A stretch of DNA of 64,000 bases from Mycobacterium barrassiae (GTDB lineage: Bacteria > Actinomycetota > Actinomycetes > Mycobacteriales > Mycobacteriaceae), in assembly GCF_025822765.1 (NCBI RefSeq), contig NZ_JACKUK010000009.1, forward strand, positions 186,973 through 250,972, in the 5' to 3' direction. This document shows positions 59,937 through 64,000 of this stretch, in pieces (position 1 is the first letter of the stretch; the number at the start of each line of letters is the position of its first letter). The notes under the pieces are model-generated. The model was not told the origin of the DNA, searched no databases, and saw only the letters and a list, made by a program, of their open reading frames with translations. The translations under genes and the position numbers were made by a program.

Positions 59937-60563
59937 CTAGGCCTTCAGCGTCGCGACGACGCGACTGCCGATCGGGTGGATCCGCGTCAGCGCCAGCCCG
60001 GCCTCACGCGCGATTTCGGCCGCAGAGTCGATACCCACCGACGCCCACGGAAACCAGGGGCCGACCGTGCGCGACGACTCCAGCCGTACCCAGCCGGTGT
60101 ACACACCCGTTGCCGCCGCCTCGAATTCGGCGATGCACCGGCCGCCACGGTTCAACAGCTCCGCCGATCGACGCAGCACCCGCAACGGGTCACCGCCCAA
60201 CCCGATGTTGCCGTCGGCCAGTAACACCGTGTGCCATCGACCGGTGGCGGGCAGCGCGTCGAACATGTTGCGCCGCAGGACCGGTGCGCCGCGTCGCCGC
60301 GCCAACCCGACAGCCTTGGCGGACTGGTCGACACCGAGGGCGGGCACACCGCGGCGCATGAGCTCGGTCACCAACCGGCCTGGGCCGCAACCCAGGTCGA
60401 TGGTCGGCCCGCTGCACAGCCCCACCACGGCACGGTCGAAGTGGTCGTCGGCGTCGCGTCCACCGAGCCACCGTCGCACCGGCAGATGACTGACCTCGCC
60501 GTCATCCCGTCTGATCCAACACTGTTCGCCGTCCAGCGCGCGGTCATACAGATGTCCCTGCAT
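59937..60563 (-). CDS. Class I SAM-dependent methyltransferase
   Basis: A 208-aa methyltransferase with motif I IDLGCGPGR (about 55-63), the acidic loop GVDQSAKAVGLA and the LLADGNIGLGGDPLRVLRR segment. It is the third gene of an operon after the glycosyltransferase and the Rv0540-like gene, with 1 nt spacing. It may methylate a sugar or lipid made by the upstream enzymes, but this is inference. ATG 60563. Confidence 0.88.
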   Translation of the reverse strand: MQGHLYDRALDGEQCWIRRDDGEVSHLPVRRWLGGRDADDHFDRAVVGLCSGPTIDLGCGPGRLVTELMRRGVPALGVDQSAKAVGLARRRGAPVLRRNMFDALPATGRWHTVLLADGNIGLGGDPLRVLRRSAELLNRGGRCIAEFEAAATGVYTGWVRLESSRTVGPWFPWASVGIDSAAEIAREAGLALTRIHPIGSRVVATLKA

Positions 60564-60564
60564 G

Positions 60565-61224
60565 TCAGCACCGCACCGCGCGAGCGAAACGACTGTCCGG
60601 CGCGCACATCCGTCGCACCGGCTCGATGTCGTCCACTAGGTCGACGTCCGCCAGTTCGGCCATCAGCTCCACGCGAAACCCCTTGCTGTACAGCGCTGCC
60701 AGCGTCAGCGCTCCGGTATCGGACCGCGACATCGGCACCTCCCTGAGACAGTCGGCCATCGACGCATCGGACACTCCCAACACCCACCAGCCGCCGTCGG
60801 CGGCCAGCCCGAGCACCGCATCGGTACGGGACAGTTGTTGTGCGCATTCGACGAGCATCTCGGCCGACACCTGCGGGGTGTCCATGCCGATCTGAACCAC
60901 CGGGCGAGCACCCGCCGCCGCTGCCGCGTCGAGATGCGCATTGGCAAGTCGCTCAGCGAAACCGTCGCCGCGCTGCGGCACGACCGTGAATGCGTCGAGG
61001 CGGCTGCGGATCTCCGCTGACGCGCTTGCGGCGTCGAGATCCCCCGTCATCGCGACCACGCGCGCCGCAACGGGTGCGGCCGCAACCGCGTCGAGCGTGT
61101 CCAATAGCGCCGCCGCGGCGATGTCGGCGGCCGCCCGGTCCCCGATCGCGGCGGCCAAGCGCGTCTTGGCCTGCCCCGGCACCGGCGCCTTGGCGACGAC
61201 GAGCGCGACCACCGGCTCCGTCAC
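60565..61224 (-). CDS. DUF2064 glycosyltransferase-like protein (Rv0540-like)
   Basis: A 219-aa protein of the DUF2064/TIGR04282 family, nucleotidyl- or glycosyltransferase-A-like folds. Seen are VVAKAPVPGQAKTRLAAAIGD, QIGMDTPQVSAEML (with the metal-site Asp) and LGLAADGGWWVLGV. The open frame runs far upstream antisense, but GTG 61224 overlapping the glycosyltransferase stop is the natural start and gives the length of Rv0540. It is usually found next to family-2 glycosyltransferases, as here. Confidence 0.88.
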   Translation of the reverse strand: MTEPVVALVVAKAPVPGQAKTRLAAAIGDRAAADIAAAALLDTLDAVAAAPVAARVVAMTGDLDAASASAEIRSRLDAFTVVPQRGDGFAERLANAHLDAAAAAGARPVVQIGMDTPQVSAEMLVECAQQLSRTDAVLGLAADGGWWVLGVSDASMADCLREVPMSRSDTGALTLAALYSKGFRVELMAELADVDLVDDIEPVRRMCAPDSRFARAVRC

Positions 61225-61877
61225 GAGATCACCCGCCAGAAGTCGACGGCCGCGATCACACTTCCGCGCAGTGAACCGCTGACCTTCGAGCGTCCACCCG
61301 TGCGCGGGCCGTAATCCACGTCGCGTTCGACGACGCGCCAACCGGCCGCGGCCGCGCGCACCAGGAGTTCGAGCGGATACCCCGACCTTCGGTCCTGCAC
61401 GCCGAGATCGAGCAGGGCATCGCGACGTGCGACCCGCATCGGCGCGATGTCGTGCACCGGCAGGCCGTGCTTGCGACGCAGCCGCCAGCACACGGCCGCC
61501 GTCCCGAGCCGGGCATGCCACGGCCAGCGCAGTCCCTTGACCGGCCGACGGCGTCCGGTCGCCATATCCGCGCCGCGCTCGAGTTCGTCGACCAGTTCCG
61601 GCAGGTCGCCGGGGTCCAGGGAGCCGTCGGCGTCGATGACCGCCACGATCGGCGTCGTCGCCGCGACCACGCCGGCGTGCACCGCCGAACCGTAGCCGGG
61701 CCGGGACTCGGTGACCACGTCCGCGCCGTGGCGACGCGCCACCTCGGCGGTGTCGTCGCTGCTGTTGTTGTCGACCACCAGGGGTCGGTAACCCGCAGGG
61801 ATCGCCGCCAGTACCCCCGGGAGTGAGGCGGCCTCGTTGAGGCAGGGCAGCACCACCGTGACGGGAGAGCCGGGCAT
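61221..61877 (-). CDS. Family 2 glycosyltransferase (Rv0539-like)
   Basis: A 218-aa GT2 enzyme of the dolichyl-phosphate-sugar-synthase type. It shows the nucleotide motif VVLPCLNEAASL, VVDNNSSDDTA, the metal-binding DADGSLDP (82-89) and a GSVIAAVDFWRVI end. It probably moves a sugar from a nucleotide donor to a polyprenyl-phosphate or lipid acceptor at the membrane. It is the first gene of a three-gene operon (with the Rv0540-like protein and a methyltransferase). ATG 61877. The response regulator gene diverges upstream. Confidence 0.9.
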   Translation of the reverse strand: MPGSPVTVVLPCLNEAASLPGVLAAIPAGYRPLVVDNNSSDDTAEVARRHGADVVTESRPGYGSAVHAGVVAATTPIVAVIDADGSLDPGDLPELVDELERGADMATGRRRPVKGLRWPWHARLGTAAVCWRLRRKHGLPVHDIAPMRVARRDALLDLGVQDRRSGYPLELLVRAAAAGWRVVERDVDYGPRTGGRSKVSGSLRGSVIAAVDFWRVIS

Positions 61878-61977
61878 GACCTGAGGCTAACCAGTTCAGC
61901 GGGCACCCAACAGGACGATTCGTGACGAATCTCTGACATCCGCGCAGGTAGTAGCGATGCGCGACTAGCCTCGGGGT

Positions 61978-62658
61978 GTGACGCGGGTGCTGATCGCCGA
62001 CGACGACACCGTCGTGCGCGATGTCGTGCGTCGATATCTGGAGCGCGATGGCCTCGAGGTGTCGATCGCGCACGACGGCAAAGAGGCGTTGCGGCTGCTC
62101 GGTTCGCAGCGCATCGACGTCGCGGTGCTCGACGTGATGATGCCCGGCCAGGACGGCCTGACGCTGTGCCGCACCCTGCGGCAACGCGGCGACTACTCGA
62201 TTCCGGTGATCCTGCTGACCGCGCTCGGCGAGGAGGACGACCGGATCGCGGGTTTGGAGGCCGGCGCCGACGACTACCTGACGAAACCATTCAGTCCCCG
62301 CGAGTTGGCGCTGCGGGTGCGGTCGGTGCTGCGTCGCGCACCCACACCGACTGGCCCGATGGCTCTGGACATCACGGTTGGCGACCTGACCGTGTCAACG
62401 GCCGCGCGATCGGTGACCATTGCCGGAACACCGGTTTCGCTGACCAACCGTGAATTCGACCTGTTGCTGTTCTTTCTGACCCACACCGACACGGTGTTCT
62501 CCCGTGAGGAACTGCTCAAGCAGGTGTGGCGCTGGGACTTCGGTGATCTGTCGACGGTCACGGTCCATGTGAAGCGGTTGCGCTCCAAGCTCGGTGCCGA
62601 CCATCGACTGCAGACGGTGTGGGGGCGCGGCTACCTGTGGAGCAGTAGTGCCCACTGA
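61978..62658 (+). CDS. OmpR/PhoB-family response regulator
   Basis: A 226-aa two-component response regulator. The receiver domain has the acidic pair in IADDD, phosphoacceptor Asp52 in VAVLDVMMPG, and the Lys of LTKPF (about 101-105). The C-terminal winged helix includes LTNREFDLLLFFLTHTDTVFSREELLKQVW and TVTVHVKRLRSKLG. GTG 61978. Its stop overlaps the start region of the histidine kinase gene, so they form a cognate pair. The stimulus is unknown. Confidence 0.94.
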   Translation: MTRVLIADDDTVVRDVVRRYLERDGLEVSIAHDGKEALRLLGSQRIDVAVLDVMMPGQDGLTLCRTLRQRGDYSIPVILLTALGEEDDRIAGLEAGADDYLTKPFSPRELALRVRSVLRRAPTPTGPMALDITVGDLTVSTAARSVTIAGTPVSLTNREFDLLLFFLTHTDTVFSREELLKQVWRWDFGDLSTVTVHVKRLRSKLGADHRLQTVWGRGYLWSSSAH

Positions 62659-63673
62659 TCTGTGGGAGATCGCCTGGTGGGCCTTGGCCTGTTCGGTGCC
62701 GGTGGTGCTCGCCGGGGCGCTCATCATCCGGCTGGCCAGGTCCTGGTCGCTGGCGGTCAGCATGGTGGCGCTGGTGTTGATCCCCGTGTTGGCGACGTTC
62801 ACTGGTGTCCTCGGGGCCAGCGGGTTCATGATCACCGAGACGTTCGAGCGGACCGCTGTCGTGCTGGTCATCGTTTCGGTGGTGACGATTCCCGCGGCGG
62901 TGATGCTGGCGCGGTATCAGGCCCGTCGCACCGTGTGGGAACAGGAGATTCGCGAGGCCGAACGGGCCGCCGAACAGTCGCGGCGACGCCTGGTCGCGTT
63001 CGTGAGCCACGACCTGCGTACGCCGCTGGCCGGCATCCGTGCGGTGTCCGAGGCGATCGCCGACGGAGTGGTGCCCGAGTCCGAGGTGCAGGTACACGCC
63101 AAAACGATTGAGCAGGAATCGATTCGGCTCGCCGAGATGGTCGACGATCTGTTCGAGATGTCGAAAATCAACGCAGGGGCCGTGCAACCGGCGTTCGACA
63201 GGGTGGCTCTCGACGAGGTCGTCGACGATGTGCTGGCCGCACACCGGATCGCGGCCGAACGCGCGGGGGTGCACCTGGTGGCCGAGTTGCCATCGAGGCC
63301 GGTGCGGGTGGTCGGCAGCGACCGGGCACTGGTGCGGGTGCTGTCGAATTTGGTGGCCAACGCGATCGCGCACACGCCGGAGGGCGGTCAGGTCTCGTTG
63401 GCGGTCGGTGCAGACGAGAACGGCGCGTGGGCACGGGTGGACGACACCGGAGTCGGGATCTCGGAGGCGGATCTACCGCGGGTCTTCGACGTCGCGTATC
63501 GCGGGTCCAAAGACCGTGTACCGCGAGCGGATTCGTCGCTCCCGAGCGGGTCGGGCCTGGGGCTGGCCATCGCGGCGGGCTTGGTGCAGGCTCACCGTGG
63601 CACGCTGACGGCGCACAACCTCGACACCGGCGCACGGTTCGAGGTGCGATTGCCGTTGGCGCCAGGCGACTAG
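62648..63673 (+). CDS. Sensor histidine kinase
   Basis: A 341-aa kinase. Two or three N-terminal transmembrane segments (about 8-28, 36-57 and 68-88) leave almost no extracytoplasmic domain, so sensing may be in the membrane. A coiled linker follows, then the DHp domain with the phosphoacceptor His121 in FVSHDLRTPLAGI. ATPase motifs are N box LVANAIAHTPEGG, G1 DDTGVGI and G2 GSGLGLAI. It overlaps the response regulator gene by 11 nt. GTG 62648 is chosen. Confidence 0.93.
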   Translation: MPTDLWEIAWWALACSVPVVLAGALIIRLARSWSLAVSMVALVLIPVLATFTGVLGASGFMITETFERTAVVLVIVSVVTIPAAVMLARYQARRTVWEQEIREAERAAEQSRRRLVAFVSHDLRTPLAGIRAVSEAIADGVVPESEVQVHAKTIEQESIRLAEMVDDLFEMSKINAGAVQPAFDRVALDEVVDDVLAAHRIAAERAGVHLVAELPSRPVRVVGSDRALVRVLSNLVANAIAHTPEGGQVSLAVGADENGAWARVDDTGVGISEADLPRVFDVAYRGSKDRVPRADSSLPSGSGLGLAIAAGLVQAHRGTLTAHNLDTGARFEVRLPLAPGD

Positions 63674-63675
63674 CT

Positions 63676-63735
63676 CGCCGAAATAGCATTCCAGGCTGCG
63701 AATGCCGCAGATGGACGACCCGGAATGCTATTTCG
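63676..63735 (+). terminator. Hairpin after the histidine kinase gene
   Basis: Long arms CGAAATAGCATTCC (63679-63692) and GGAATGCTATTTCG (63722-63735) are perfectly complementary over 14 nt around a 29-nt loop. It starts a few bases after the kinase stop. Likely terminator of the two-component operon. Confidence 0.6.
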
Positions 63736-63819
63736 CGGCAACTGGTGGGGGTAGCCCTACCTTCGATCGGGCGGCGTACTGGATGGGTGCAGAGCCGACC
63801 CTTGCCTAGGGTGAGACTC

Positions 63820-64000
63820 ATGACGTCCGGAGCAACGCAGCCCGAGCGCCATCGGCTACTTCGACAACTCGCCGTCGACACCGGCTACCTCCTGGCCGGA
63901 TTCCCTCTCGCCACCGCAGGCTTCGTCGTCATCGTGACGGGTCTGTCCACCGGCATCGGGCTCTTGCTCGTAGTCGTCGGTTTGCCCGTCCTCACCGGTA
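63820..64000 (+). CDS. Putative sensor-domain membrane protein (partial, runs off the window)
   Basis: The ATG at 63820 opens a frame that stays open to the window end (60 codons). It reads MTSGATQPERHRLLRQL, then hydrophobic segments TGYLLAGFPLATAGFVVIV and GLSTGIGLLLVVVGLPVLTG. This two-helix pattern matches the N-terminus of actinobacterial proteins with the putative 'Sensor' domain, often found ahead of histidine kinase domains. What follows is not visible. Confidence 0.65.
   Translation, partial: MTSGATQPERHRLLRQLAVDTGYLLAGFPLATAGFVVIVTGLSTGIGLLLVVVGLPVLTG

Noticed and set aside
61225-62184. Upstream extension of the Rv0540-like frame
   Set aside because: It overlaps the glycosyltransferase and response regulator genes and shows no similarity; GTG 61224 gives the family length.
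1-64000. tRNA, rRNA, CRISPR arrays, IdeR, LexA or DosR boxes, complete insertion sequences
   Set aside because: Read for these by eye on both strands and none with convincing structure or consensus was found. A covariance or motif scan would be decisive.

Overview
The window is high-GC actinobacterial DNA. Gene content and order point to a fast-growing mycobacterium (Mycolicibacterium type). Most of it is, in inverted orientation, the block known in M. tuberculosis as about Rv0563 to Rv0539: htpX, grcC1, menJ, menG, mgtA, a DUF3592 membrane protein, menD, a bpoC-type hydrolase, menC, an amidohydrolase, fadD8, menB, an SDR, a VOC protein, pitA with DUF3349 neighbours, menE, an Rv0541c-like membrane protein, an Rv0540-like protein and an Rv0539-like glycosyltransferase. 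Species-specific insertions separate these core genes. GTG starts are common. No tRNA, rRNA or CRISPR array was seen, and no stretch over 300 bases lacks a gene.

Layout. 1-4.4 kb: htpX, grcC1, menJ and small hypotheticals. 4.5-10.1 kb: an HSL-type esterase and a sulfonate operon (dioxygenase, ssuC, ssuB, ssuA, dioxygenase) whose permease carries two frameshifts. 10.2-12.0 kb: a Tat-exported amine-oxidase-like flavoprotein with one frameshift. 12.1-23.8 kb: menG, SDR, mgtA, DsbA-like lipoprotein, menD, bpoC-like gene, an FAD monooxygenase/MarR pair, two DJ-1-superfamily genes and menC. 23.9-29.1 kb: TspO/SOUL pair, acyl-CoA ligase, amidohydrolase, YCII protein. 29.2-35.9 kb: fadD8 behind a KstR-like operator, a degenerate phosphotransferase, a P-loop kinase, an ECF42-type sigma factor, a HAD hydrolase and two DUF385 genes, one interrupted by a stop. 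35.9-43.2 kb: menB, SDR, acyl-CoA ligase, VOC protein, the pitA cluster and menE.

43.2-53.9 kb is an accessory block between menE and the Rv0541c homologue. It holds a 13E12-family HNH protein, a six-gene operon and a PPOX/SDR/TetR group. The operon is the most unusual system here: a HutC-type GntR regulator, an AprB-like 2x[4Fe-4S] ferredoxin, an ABC importer whose lipoprotein binding protein has a C-terminal NosL-like domain, and an AprA-like flavoprotein fused to a HEAT-repeat tail. It looks like an import-and-redox module for an unidentified small, possibly sulfur-containing, substrate.

54.0-64.0 kb: Rv0541c-like membrane protein, a membrane-anchored molybdopterin oxidoreductase with a partner membrane protein, a P450 with an XRE/MmyB-type regulator, a methyltransferase/Rv0540/Rv0539 operon, a two-component system and the start of a putative sensor-domain protein.

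How the genes work together: menD, the bpoC-type hydrolase, menC, menE, menB, menG and menJ form a dispersed menaquinone pathway, with grcC1 a likely prenyl-diphosphate source. Regulatory DNA seen includes two matching 26-bp operators for the TetR/SDR pair, an 11-bp-periodic PHO-type box between pitA and a DUF3349 gene, and two dispersed palindromic repeat families of three copies each.
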